Shown here piece after piece: positions 32,886 to 44,314 of a stretch of 64,000 nt of DNA; the stretch's first letter is position 1, and each line of letters begins with the position of its first letter. A program made the translations under genes and the position numbers. Under the pieces are notes generated by a model, which saw only the letters and a list, made by a program, of their open reading frames with translations, did no database searches and had not been told where the DNA came from. The stretch is from Dipteris shenzhenensis (lineage: Eukaryota > Polypodiophyta > Polypodiopsida > Gleicheniales): NCBI GenBank assembly GCA_047967505.1, contig CM106541.1; one strand, 5' to 3'.

Positions 32886-33453
32886 CGTGACTGCCTAGCA
32901 TGGTCATACAAAGAGATGAAAGGAATTTCACCAGAAGTAGCAGTACACACACAATACCTATAAGGGAAGGTGCTCACCCTAAGGTATGTTGACCTTATTG
33001 CACAAATCCTAAATATGGCACCATGGTTTACGACGAGCTAGAAAAACTCCTCGATGCCGGATTCAGCTACGAGATAGAGCACACTGATTCGGTTTCACCC
33101 ATCGTCATTGTGCCTAAATGCAACAAGAAGCTCAGAATATGCATAAACTTAAAAAATGTGAATGCTGCCACAATTAGGGATCACTATCCCCTACCCTTAA
33201 CAGAAACACTGTTGGAAAAGGTGGTATGATCCGAAATATATAGCTTCTTGGATGGCTGCAGTGGCTATAACCAAGTGCAAATTTCTCCTCAATACCAATC
33301 AAAAACATCATTTGCTATAGAATGGGGTATTTTTGCATATAGAGTCATGCCATTCAGCCTTTGTAATGCCCGAGCCACATTCCAGCAAGTCATGTTCACA
33401 GCTTTCAAGTCATTTCTGAATAAGTTTTTACAGGTGTTATTGGATGACTGATT

Positions 33454-34471
33454 GGATGCGTCAATTTTACGAGCAAAAACCTATGAGCAGGTTTATCCGA
33501 GCGTGTTTTTCAAGAGATTTTTAAAAATGTTTTTCTTTAGGAAACATGGTTTTTACACTTTTATTTTCACTAGAACTAGATCCCTTTATCATAAAAATAT
33601 ACAGACTAGTCACTCATTCATTTTTACACAACATAATTTTCTTATTTAGAGACATCCCTTTGTACCCCTGTTATTACCTTAAAAAAGTGTTGATTCCTTT
33701 AAGAAACACTCCTCATAATCACTCTCAATGTAATAATACTATGCATATATAATTACTTATTAACACATTTATATCATATGGCAATATCTTTTTAGTGTTT
33801 TTATAGCATATTTATGGACATGTTTCTAAAGAAGTTTAAATTACTATAAATAAGTATTAACTTGGGCTTATATATCACTCTCATAAAATACATGTAATAT
33901 TTAATACTATATATGAAAGATTTTCCAAAATATAACTCCATAGATGTGCTCAAGTGGGGTATTCTGATCAATTTGAGTGGTTGAATGACTATATTTGGAC
34001 ATTGGATATGAAAGTTATGTCACTTTTAAAAGTGCTGTCCAAGGTAGTTTCGCCAGCGAAACTACCTTGGGAGACTTGCTTCAAAGGGGTTTCGCTGGCG
34101 AAACTACCTGGATGGCTTGCTTCAATGAGTTTTCTTTGAAGAAACTCTTTCATGAAGATAGGTTGAGAGAGGGTTTTCAATGTCACCCCCTATTAAGTAA
34201 AAGTTGTAAGAAGGATCATAAGGGAATTTTCATAGAGAAGTCTACTCTACATGTGGGTTTCTTCAAAAGCCATCCCATTATGCTCTCACCATTCCTACAG
34301 ATTCACCTAAAGATTTTTGTATAAAATAGGCATTGCTATAATACTTTGCATATTTCTAAGTGAAACTATGTTTTCTTCTAATCGATTTTTGCCATATTTA
34401 TACATAGTTGGAAGCTTTTTTTTTCCTTTGCTCAGACGCTCGGAAGATTTCGCTCAAAAAATGCTCGTCCC
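33454..34471. mobile_element. ~1.0-kb TIR element inserted in the RT gene
   Basis: The RT line breaks right after LLDD and resumes after 34477. CTGATT stands on both sides (33448-33453 and 34472-34477), a likely 5-6-bp target duplication. The ends are imperfect inverted repeats: left ACGAGCAAAAACC…GAGC…TCCGAGCGT, right (reversed) ACGAGCATTTTTT…GAGC…TCCGAGCGT. The interior is AT-rich without a transposase, so it is non-autonomous. It contains a 32-bp perfect-stem hairpin. Confidence 0.8.
34039..34070. repeat. Perfect hairpin, 14-bp stem, 4-base loop
   Basis: CCAAGGTAGTTTCG, loop CCAG, CGAAACTACCTTGG. A second hairpin sharing the core, GTTTCGC-TG-GCGAAAC, follows at 34089-34104. Confidence 0.95.
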
Positions 34472-35110
34472 CTGATTTATGCATCCATTCAAATAAACAA
34501 GACCACTTCAAATGTCTTGAAACAGTACTAATCAAATGCAGGGAGTATGGCATCTCCCTAAATCCAACAAAATGCCAGTTCATGACCACCCACGGAGTTG
34601 TTTTGGGACACATCGTCTCTCAACATGGGATTGCAACTGACATGGACAAAATCAAAATCATCATGGAATTACCTCCTACAAATTCAAAAGGTGTACAGGT
34701 CTTTATGGGGACATGCCGGCTATTATAGAAGATTTATATTGTAGTATGCCAGGATAGCTAGATCACTTTACAAATTATTAGTGGAATTCTTATGGACGGA
34801 AGAGTGCGACCAAGCCTTTGAGATTTTAAAGTGGTGCCTAATCACAACACCCATCCTTATATCTCCCAATTGGGATATTGATTTTCATGTTCATACTGAT
34901 GGATCCAAGTATGCAATTGGGAGTGTGCTTTGTCAACTTGGTGAACATAAGAAAGACTACCCCTTCTACTTCGCCAGTCAACAACTCAATGATGCAAAGA
35001 TCAACTATACAACCACAGAAAGAGAAGCCCTAGCAATGGTGTATAGTGTAAAGAAATTTTAGCACTATCTACTGGCAAATGATTTTGTCTTCTACACCGA
35101 CCATCAAGCA

Positions 35111-36620
35111 TTGCTTTATCTTGTGAACCGTCCATGTACAACAGGAAGAATAACCAGATGGCTACTCTTGCTTCAAGAATTCAACTTCAAAATAGTGGTC
35201 CGCAAAGGTGTCCAATACTACATTGCCGATCACATGTCTCAAGTCAAGTCGGGAGAAGAAGCCACTGGAGTAGAAGACGACTTACTAGATGCCACACTAT
35301 TTCAAATAGATGCTATTCCAGAGTGGTGTGGAGATATCATTGGGTACTTGATGGCAGGAAGACCACCACCTGACATGAAAGCAGTAGATGCCAGAAAATT
35401 GATTCAAAAGGCTGCACCCTATCAACTCATTGCAGGACAATTATATAAGGTGGGCAAGGACCAGATATTAAAAAGATGTGTAATGCCTCATGAGATCATG
35501 CCAATCTTGAGTGAAGTCCATGAAGGCATTCTAGGAGGACACTTCCAAGGGGAAGCCACAGCAAGAGAAGTTCTCCTCGCAGGCTACTGGTGGCCAATAC
35601 TGTGGGTAGATGCCTATGAATATGTAAAAGGCTATGATGTATGCCAACAGACTACTAAACCACAACACAAAGACTTCAATCCCCTAACAACAGTTGTTGC
35701 ACAAAACCCATTTGAAAAATGGGGGATTGACTATGTGGGTCCCATACATCTTGCAGCAAAAGGAACATAGGCATGCTACATCATTGTGGCCACTGATTAC
35801 TTTACAAAATGGGCTGAAGCTAAAGCAATCAGAAAGGTAGATGCCAGAAGCACAGCAAGATTCTTATACAAAAATGTGATCACCCGATTCAGATGCCCCA
35901 TTGAAATTGTGTCGGATAGAGACACATTTTGTCAATGAGGTAATCCAAGAACTCTTGTCTGGCTTCATGGTAATCCATAGAAAAAGCACACCCTACTACC
36001 CCCAAGGGAATGGATAGGTAGAATCCACCAACAAAATAATATGCATTATCCTCACCAAGGTAGTAGAACCACAGCATTCTAATTGTGCAAAGAAACTAAA
36101 TGTTGCCTTATGGGCATACAAAACCACATTCAAGGTCAGGTAAGGGAACACACCTTTTCAATTGGTGTACGGCCTTGAAGCTATGGTCCCCCTAGAATTT
36201 GTAATACCAAGCCTACACATAGCAGTACAGGAACGCATGGGAGACCATGAATCCTTGAAAGAAAGGCTCTATCAGTTGGAGAAGCATACAGAGACAAGAC
36301 TAGTAGCCTACCATGCCATGACAATAGAAAAACGCAAAAGAAAGGCATGGTTTGATAGAAATCTGAAAGCTAAAGACATCAAGGGAGGCGACTTAGTCCT
36401 GTTATACAATGCCAAAGTACACAAGGGAAAACTGAAGTATCTAGGTCAAGGACCCTACCGAGTACGAAAGATGAATCCCATCAAAGCTGTGCTGCTAGAA
36501 ACATTGGATGGAGTCCAATTCAACACAATAATAAACGGGAGCCGACTGAAGGGCTACTACATCAACATGCAAGCCATCCCCAAAATTGAAGATTTGGGAA
36601 ACCAAGTCTTCCTTAGTTAG
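35111..36620 (+). pseudogene. Gypsy RNase H end and integrase, frameshifted
   Basis: Starts with LYLVNRPCTTGRITRWLLLL and ADHMSQVKSG. The integrase finger has HEGILGGHF and YVKGYDVCQQ, where the first Cys of the C..C pair is Tyr. The core has WGIDYVGPI, a TAG, IIVATDYFTKWAEA, EIVSDRDT, then a frame change near 35925 to FVNEVIQELL, PYYPQGNG, a TAG at 36015 where Gln is usual, and VESTNK. The last frame (36162-36620) has VYGLEAMVPLEFVIPSL and a C-terminal LGQGPYRVRKM module. D, D and E are all recognisable, but the gene cannot be translated through. Confidence 0.92.
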
Positions 36621-37379
36621 GATTAGATTGTATCATGAGCACTCACTTGCATATGTACATCTTCGCACATATAGGTAGCATCAATCGATTTTACCTAGGG
36701 CTCAGAAGTGATGACTGAGTTCTAGTTGACCTATGAAAATCCCATTTAAAAAAAAGAGCATATAGTTAGTCCCTACCTAGCTACTAGGTCACGTGCACTC
36801 ACATGCTTTCACTTAGACACATAGATGATTGCATGAATAATTGTACCGCTTCATTCCACACTCTCAAAGCATGTATGAAAATAAGATCTCTCTCTCACAC
36901 ACACACAAAGAAAGGTCATACCGGCATGCCAATCAATCTAATGATCAATGGTACACTACATGCACATGGATGCAGGTTCAGAAAAGATGCCACCACTAAA
37001 GAGGATGCGTAGAAAGAGCCCACCGCCTCAACCACGAGACCCCCTCCAGAGTTCGCAGCCATCTACATCCTCTCAACCATGGTGACCATAGGCATTCGTG
37101 GTCTAGAGCGATAGCTCCAAAGAGGATTCAATGCATGACCAAGCAAAACAAATGCCACCCAGTCACCATCGGCCTACAAAGCCATTAATGGGGCCAGTCA
37201 CAGGAACTTGTCTGGCCACCCACATCACCCTATGCTCTTTCCTAGGAAGCAACATCTTACTTAGAGCAATGCGGTCTAGGTAGTTTGCATGAGAGCCTAA
37301 AATCCTTGGGGGGCAGTCCTACCATGACCACATACATCAAGAACTTTCTCCATTCTTACTACTCCAACAATGCAAAGGT

Positions 37380-39417
37380 TGGCAAGTACGGTACAATCAC
37401 TGTAAAGTAGAGCCCACTCAACATTATCCTCAACAGTACAGTCATTCAACGGGCTTTCTCACTACCAAAACAAGGTGGCAAATACCCTAAGCGGCTTGCT
37501 AATGCAAAGTTTATCGAAGTACAGTCTCTCCTCACTAAGGGCACACTGATCCATAGAGACGGCATATTGCTTCGCACAATCCTTGACCATCGCCTCAAGG
37601 AAGCAGCACAATTCCTATCCACAATCCGAGGGGTTAAGTGCGGCAAAAATTGCTCCCTTCCACTCCACAAATTTGTTTTGCTGAGTAGGAAGCTAAAACA
37701 AGACTGGGTCCAGCACTTTGTCATCTTCTTTACAAAGAAACTCGATGGTTCTTCAGGCCAAAAATGTAAAATTCCACACTTATTGGCTATAATCATCACA
37801 AAAGAACTACAAGAAAGAGAAATGACTCTGCCCCAATCACCAAAACCAATTGAGGAGTTGGACATACCCTTCTCACCAGTATGGGAGCTATCACCAACTT
37901 CTCCTACTATCACATTGATAAGTGCAGATGCCTTAGTAGAAATACCTATTCTGGAGGTCGGGATTGCGGAATTGCCCCATGAGATGCTACAGCTCGGTGC
38001 ACAACTGCAACCAATATATCTCCACCAACAGCACCACAGAGCTCGAGACAAGATCGACACCTGAACTTGAGGAAAGTTCGGTACCAGAGCCTGAGGCTAC
38101 ATTAGCACTCGAACCACCCATCGACGCCATGCCAGTCGATGAGCCACAAGGGGAGCTAGTGCCCGATCAATAGTATGACTATTGTACACAAGGGACTAAA
38201 ATGCCATTGGAACAACCTCCCCCAAGTACTACAGAATTCATCACCTTCTGTCATTCTCCAACATCAAGCTAGCCAAATGATCCAAATGTCAGAACTATTC
38301 ACTAGCTTGGCCAAGGAAGAATATGCAAGAGAATTGGAAAGGCAGACTGCATCAGAACTGCATCAGAAATCGAAGACCAATTCCAGGCAATCGCCATAGA
38401 GGTCAAGGCACTTCAGGCACAGATAGATGAGAAGGAGGTAGAAGAAGTGTGCATGAACCAAGCTCTTCAAGCTCAAGAGAAGGCAGTAAGGGATGTGACC
38501 TCCAACCTCCACCAAAGTCAAACACAGCTGACATAAGAAGTACAAGCAATGGCAATCCTACAGACCTACTATAACTCCTCGACATCCGCACATGCTCACC
38601 AGATGGAGGTAGTGGCACAAGCTTGACTCACTCTAATTCACAAAAAAGAAGAGCTCCAGGATTGCAAAGACAAGCTTGACAAAATGAAACAATCTTTGGC
38701 AGGGCATGCCTTCAGTATTGACGAGCTTACATGGGAATGTAGAATCTTAAAGGACCAACTTGCTACCGCTCAAGAGGCCAGCACTTCACAAGCACAAGTC
38801 TTGGACCAATGGTCCAATACCACTGAAGACATTCCTTAATAGACAAAGGTCACCTTGCAAATGAGAAAGCTTAAGGAGGCCTATACAACCATCTACCATC
38901 AATACAAAGAAAAAATGAATGAGATGCACTCACAAAAGATAATCATCTCCAAGCTTGAACTCCAATTGCTAGTGCACACAATAAGTCTTTGGAAGACAAC
39001 ACCAATGACACCCCACTACAATGCACAATGGTGGTGTACCAAGAGCTTGTGGCTGCTCTACAAGTGGAAAATCACCTCAACGTACGCGTGCTTATCCAAT
39101 GGAAGCAACTCCGAATCGGGATCATATCTGCTCATCCAACAATCAAATGGAAACGTTCCATTGGGACCAAAACCCTACGCATAATTTGCCAAGACTTGTC
39201 AGAAGATGAGAAAAATATCTTTTGCCTGTCTACACATGTCGGGTTTATAACACTCAGGACGGCGGATGCTTTCATTACATATGTTTGCCTCATGGGTAGT
39301 CCTCCCCTCAAGGTTATTGCAGGTTTGTTGCCATTGCTACAAAGGCCATCCCTATTATTTGCAAGGCACGACATAACCGACATCCCACCCATGCAGCTGA
39401 TCATCCCATCACACTAG
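37380..39417 (+). pseudogene. 3' accessory ORF with coiled coil, downstream of integrase
   Basis: Sense frames with stops between integrase and the 3' LTR. The first part gives STVIQRAFSLPKQGGKYPKR, KGTLIHRDGILLRTILDHRL and KFVLLSRKLKQDWVQHFV. A changing frame from about 38280 gives long heptad-rich helices (VKALQAQIDEKEVEEV, QALQAQEKAVRDV, KEELQDCKDKLDKMKQSLAG, LKEAYTTIYHQYKEKMNEM). The last part (to 39417) gives VLIQWKQLRIGIISAHPTIK and FCLSTHVGFITL. I do not recognise a domain. Accessory 3' ORFs are known in Athila/Tat-type elements. 36621-37380 holds nothing clear. Confidence 0.5.
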
Positions 39418-39685
39418 CAAAAAGAAGTGTCAGAAGATGACAAGGCCTATCTCACATCCAACTTCCCATATCTAACCACTCTTTCTGCCAACCTCATAAC
39501 CTCACTTACCCTTGCTGCTACCACCCTCTTAACCTTCCCTGAGCTCCATCCTAACATCTATTCCTTCCATCGTCTCTCCATTTTCAACTAACCCAACAGT
39601 CACAAACTTACGAGCCCCTCACACCTAGCTTTTTCCCCTCCCTTGCTAATCCTACCCTTGAGGATTACCAAGCTGCTCAAACCAT

Positions 39686-40560
39686 TTGCCCAGTTCTTCC
39701 CCCCCTCCCCTTTGCTCCCCCTTTCGTCACTATCACTCTGCCATATTTCTCCCCCATGTCCCTAGATTCTCTCCCTGCCCGTCATCACCTCATACACTTC
39801 TTGTGCTTCCATCAGCAAAAAATGACTCAATATTTGATTTTGAATATCAGGATTTGGATAATCCAATTCGTACGCCCATGCCAAGTTCCAATGATGGGTA
39901 TGATTTTGATGAGATACCACTTCCCAGTAACCCCATTAAGAAATTTTGGAGCAAATATCCTGATATGAAAACTCGAGGTGGATGGGACCTTGGACAACTT
40001 TCCTACCAACCTTCGTCAGCATCAAATTAGTGAAGGTTGGATTAGCAAGTTGGATCCACAACTTGATTGGCGTCGTCCCAAGCTCTTTGATGTAATCATC
40101 TTAAAGGAGTACTTACGGGCACCTCCATGTCTCAGAACCCATCCCAAGTTCTATGCAATTCCACGGCATAAAAAATGGGAAGCCAACATACACACTTTGG
40201 CCGAAGATTGAACCATTAATTGGCCAATGATCGAACCATACTTTGGTGTAGAATGGAATATCCAAGGCACAATGGTCCGAGCACTTCAGTAGCATGAGCA
40301 AATAATGCGTGGCAACATTGATCGCTTCCTTCGCCTAAGTGCTATATTCTGTAAAACATTGGAATTCATTCTAGAGGTCCCATGTTACCTTGATTCCCAT
40401 TTGCCTCCACTCAGCTTTAATCCCAATGAAAGGGTCGATGCTCAGATTACAAGCTGACTCTATCAAAGAGTGATCTTCTTAGAAGCACGCCACATATCTT
40501 TGTTCGAGCAAATGGTGGATACAGGCTACCTGGAAACTACGAAAAAATTGTATGGTGCAA
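39686..40560 (+). pseudogene. Second 3' accessory ORF, conserved with 577-1535
   Basis: The frame from 39686 gives FDFEYQDLDNPIRTPMPSSN, DEIPLPSNPI and KYPDMKTRGGW; a frame change then gives TLDNFPTNLRQHQ, EGWISKLDPQLDW, RPKLFDVI and LKEYLRAPPCLRTHPKFY. Further on, NIDRFLRLSAIFCKTLEF matches the other copy. Agreement between two independent copies supports past coding use. Function is unknown. Confidence 0.6.
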
Positions 40561-40684
40561 AGGCTTTATAGTAGGATCGGCTAGCACGACACAAGTTCCA
40601 CAGCCACTGGGGACTAAAATCATGGCAACCCAGCTCGCAATCAGCCATAACCTGAGGACGGGTAATAAAATGGATTCGGGAGTA

Positions 40685-41980
40685 TGTTGTCTCTGTGCCA
40701 ACACGGACATAGGTAGAATAGAATGTGTATGTAGAGTAGCGGCAAAGATCTGCTTGTACTTGCATAAGGCTAGAAATAATCCCTCTTAGAAATCCAACTT
40801 ACATGTTCTACATGCAAGTTCTACATACGACTCCTACATGCGAGTTGTACATGCAAGTTCTACATGCGAGTTGTACATACGACTTCTACATGCAACTTCT
40901 ATATGCGAGTTCTACATGTAGAAAGAGAATGTGTTACAACTTCTATATACGACTTCTACATGCAATTTCTATATGCGAGTTCTACATGTAGAAAGAGAAT
41001 GTGTTGCAACTTCTATATGCGAGTTCTACATGTAGAAAGAGAATGTGTTGCAACTTCTATATGCGAGTTCTACATGTAGAAAGAGAATGTGTTACAACTT
41101 CTATATGCGAGTTCTACATGTAGAAAGAGAATGTGTTACAACTTCTATATGCAAGTTCTACATGTAGAGAGAGAATGTGTTACAACTTCTATATGTGAGT
41201 TCTACATGTAGAGAGAGAATGTGTTACAATTCCTACATGCAGAGAGAGAAGCTCTCCAACTTGTATAGATACCCCATAATGGAATGAAGCCCACACTCTT
41301 TGGGGCATTGTGTTGAGTTCTACTTTGTTATTCCAAGCAATTGTCTCAAGTGTCCATGCTTCCTTGCATTCCACGTCCAAAAGCATGTCCTAACCTTGCA
41401 ACTCCTCCTCCCCTCTCCCCCAACCTTGCAACCCATCTTCTCCCTCTCCTCCTCCCTCCTCCTCCTCCCTTCTCCTCCTCCCTCTTCCTCCTCCTCCTCC
41501 CTCCTCCTCCTCCTCCTCCTCCTCCCTCCTCTCTCTTCTTTTCCCCATGCACTTACACCTTATTCCTCTCCCACTCCTATGCTCCCCCTAAACCCTTTTT
41601 TCCTCAACCCTTAAACTCCATGATCTAGAAGGGAGAGGAGTTCTCCACCATATACTCTACTCTAAACCTTGGAACCTCTCTAAACTCTGGAGCTCCTTCT
41701 AACCCTGGAACCTCCTTGTAAACCCTGGAACCTCCTTCTAAACCTTAGAACTCCTTCTAACCTTGGAACCTCCTTCTAAACCTTGGAACCTCCTTCTAAA
41801 CCCTGGAACCTCCTAAACCCTGCAACCCCCAATTAAGGCGAAAGCATGACTCGAGGTCCTAAGCTACACATATACTACAACCAACAACCCCGATATATCT
41901 GTAGGTGACCAAAAGCCTCGAAATCCTGCGTACTGAGAAAACCCTGCTCTTCCTACGAAAGCAGTAGGAAAGAGCGAACA
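40685..41980 (+). repeat. 3' LTR
   Basis: Starts TGTTGTCTCTGTGCC and ends AAGAGCGAACA before GTAAC. It is about 150 bp shorter than the 5' LTR, mainly from loss of sequence after the CCTCCTAAACCCTGCAACCC block. The 44-bp array is at about 40905-41220. The sequence before it (GGATTCGGGAGTA) is only a weak polypurine tract. Confidence 0.92.
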
Positions 41981-42440
41981 GTAACCAGCATGTGACCTCA
42001 TCCTGCCACATCACCATAGGCCAGATCATCATTTTTGGGCCTTCTTGGGATCAAAGTTTGGCCTATCCTTCCGGGAACGATAACTTTTGATCCAAGAGGA
42101 ATTTCACAACGCTCCAAAAAAAGAAATTGCTTGCCAGCTCGCACTCTACACACCTGTTACATCAGATTTCACATCTGACATTTCCACATGCCAACATCAT
42201 TAAAACCTCATCATTGGAACCACCTCCTTATCCTTATCATCATTTTACTACAGGCTTGATCCTTGGCACACAGTTGTTCTTCCGCCATGAGTTGGTTTCG
42301 ATAGTTTAGTGTAAGGCCCCCAGTGGTGGTGGAAACTCTTTTACAGTGTTCTCATGGGTAGAAACTCTCACCAGTACACGGGTAAGCCTCTTGCATAGAG
42401 GACTTGACCGCCTCCAACATGGAGCTATTCACATCACATA

Positions 42441-42941
42441 GTTGATGATACACCAGTCATGACTCCGGACGGAGATCCGTGAGATTGGAAAGAGAACCTT
42501 CATCAACCATTCCTTGCCACAGGGTATGTTCCAGTGTATGATGCCAACTCGAGCCTCATTGGTCTTGAGTGATCCGATGCAAATGCTTCGGATGTTAGCA
42601 TGGATCAACCCGATGTTTTTTATCATGCACAATTCTCGATAAGCCCTCAACATGAGGCACACTTCTCGATAAGCCCTCAGCACGAGGTACACTTCTCACT
42701 AAGCTCTCAACACGATGCACATTAGTCAGTAAGCCCTCAACACGAGGCATATTTGATGATAAGTCCTCAGTACGAGGTAGTCCCATCTACATCAGCGCAT
42801 GCTAATTCTAGTGATGTACAGCCATCACATTCATGCATGGATCTGACTCCATTTAATGTCACATCAGATGCAAATACTCAGCAGGAGTTCACCAGTGATC
42901 ATGCAGTTATTCAGCACAGTACAAGACACTCACATCTCTAG
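42441..42941 (+). pseudogene. Host-element ORF with 11-residue repeats
   Basis: The reading includes HQPFLATGYVPVYDANSSLI, then repeats of the type FSISPQHEAHF (five units, about 33 bp each, 42636-42780), then VVPSTSAHANSSDVQPSHS and a Ser/Thr/His-rich tail. Two or three stops interrupt it. It belongs to the short-LTR element split by the gypsy insertion. No family recognised. Smaller frames continue to about 44080 without identity. Confidence 0.4.
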
Positions 42942-44245
42942 CCGCATGTAGATATATATGCCACAGTGCATCCAATTCTTCAGGTGATTCCATTCCAGCA
43001 TCCATCACTGATGCTTTCACCTTTGACATGGAGCATACCTTGGGCTCAGTTCACTTCAGCAATTCAGATCAGCAGATCAATCTTTAGGACATTTTAGCAT
43101 CGGCTCAATCATGCCGCATTGCACCACTCTTGGATCTAGTTATCACCACCTCTTTCGATCAGCAGATCATTCCTCAGCATGAGGATACCTATGCATCAGT
43201 GTGGTCTTGCCCTAGTATAGTAGACATCATCAAGTTCAACCATAGTGCAAACTGGGGAGACTCAGTGTTTCAACATGCACTAATGGATGTCATATACAAT
43301 CCTTACTTGATGCAGATTAGTGGTTGGATCCATGACTACTGATCAATCCCTTCATCAACATTCGGTACTGCATATGCTTCAGGGGGGATATCTTATGCTT
43401 TCTCAATTGGATTTCAAGCTTCTAGACCTTTACACTATTAGCTCCACCTCGACGAGCCTATGACAGATGCTACATCCCATGCTGATGGATGTTTAGCCGT
43501 GCACACATTAGATGACCTTTAGCTCATGACACTTGAGCATAGGTTTGACAGGTTGCCATACCTTGTCAGTTTTACAGGTCTCTTCTCCAACAGAGCAATG
43601 CATCGTACCTACATCTTCGGCCCCGAATTTTTATCCCCTGGATCACTCTTTCCACACCGACTATGTAGCCTTCTTCAATCCTGCAATATTCAACACAGAT
43701 AACACTACTGCAACATACATTCCACATTGCTTCTAGTTCTTTTGTGTTGGTTACACCCTTGCATGTCATAACCTACTGGATCACATCTACATCGCTACAT
43801 CTACTAGCCTCACATTATTCGGATGCCTCTTCTTTAGAGCAGCTGCACAGTCCACTGCGACTTATGACATGTTCAGCTTTGACATGTTCAACACACATCC
43901 ATACACATTGTCTTTCACGCAGTCATCTTTTGATCGACCAATCTTTGATCCAGGCGGACTTGACTTTGTGCATATTTCCTTCCTCTTCCCTTTGGCCTAT
44001 CTTTTGGGTTTTATTCCCAGAGCCAAAGGATGAACCACAACTTAAGAGGGGGAAATCCACATTATGTATAAGATTGTAAGTTGTACTCATTGTACATGCT
44101 TCCGTTACGTAGTCACTGTGCTCACATACACACATACTACTTTGATTTCTTTCAGTTTTCTTTTCAGTTTTGGATGCTATCATATGCACCAAACTAAATC
44201 CACAAACAAGTCTTGTACATACACCCTCTACTTCCACAATGCAAT

Positions 44246-44279
44246 TTAAGAGGGGGTGTTGAGGATGGTGTAAATTGCA
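44246..44279 (+). repeat. Polypurine tract and truncated 3' LTR of the host element
   Basis: TTAAGAGGGGG (44246-44256) is a typical polypurine tract. It is followed by TGTTGAGGATGGTGTAAATT and GCA, identical to the first 23 bases of the LTR at 25546; identity then stops abruptly. Confidence 0.8.
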
Positions 44280-44314
44280 ATTTCAGAATAGGATTGACAT
44301 ATAGGAAAGACACT

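Larger units (their letters stand above)
33023..35110 (+). pseudogene. Gypsy reverse transcriptase and RNase H, interrupted
   Basis: RT motifs are LLDAGF, IVIVPKCNKKLRICINLKNV, DHYPLPLTETLLEKV, a stop, YSFLDGCSGYNQV (motif A Asp), FAYRVMPFSLCNA and QVLLDD (motif C, both Asp kept). The frame is then cut by an insertion (33454-34471) and resumes with CIHSNKQDHFKCLETVL, SLNPTKCQFM and LGHIVSQHGI. RNase H has HVHTDGSKYAIGSVLCQLGE, a stop after VYSVKKF, then HYLLANDFVFYTDHQAL. Active-site residues are largely intact, so decay is recent in this part apart from the insertion and stops. Confidence 0.92.
25889..41980 (+). mobile_element. 16.1-kb Ty3/gypsy LTR retrotransposon (Tat/Athila-like organisation)
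   Basis: Two LTRs (1447 and 1296 bp) begin TGTTGTCTCTGTGCCAAC and end GAACA. They are flanked by GTAAC duplications, with a tRNA-Asp primer site after the 5' LTR. Order: long C-rich leader, Gag with four CCHC knuckles, protease, RT, RNase H, integrase, then about 4 kb with further ORFs before the 3' LTR. Size, tRNA-Asp priming and the 3' extra coding region resemble Athila/Tat lineages; no chromodomain is seen. Many stops, a frameshifted integrase and a 1-kb insertion in RT make it inactive. LTR divergence suggests it is not recent. Confidence 0.9.
25546..44279 (+). mobile_element. Short-LTR non-autonomous retrotransposon, split by the 16-kb gypsy element
   Basis: A ~165-bp LTR begins at 25546 (TGTTGAGGATGGTGTAAATT) and is followed by a Copia-type primer site at 25712. 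The same first 23 bases reappear at 44257 after a polypurine tract. Between them, 25889-41980 is a separate element with its own target duplication. Removing that and one TSD leaves about 2.6 kb, too small for pol. No RT or integrase motif is present in 41986-44256. The 3' LTR is cut short at 44279. Confidence 0.7.
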
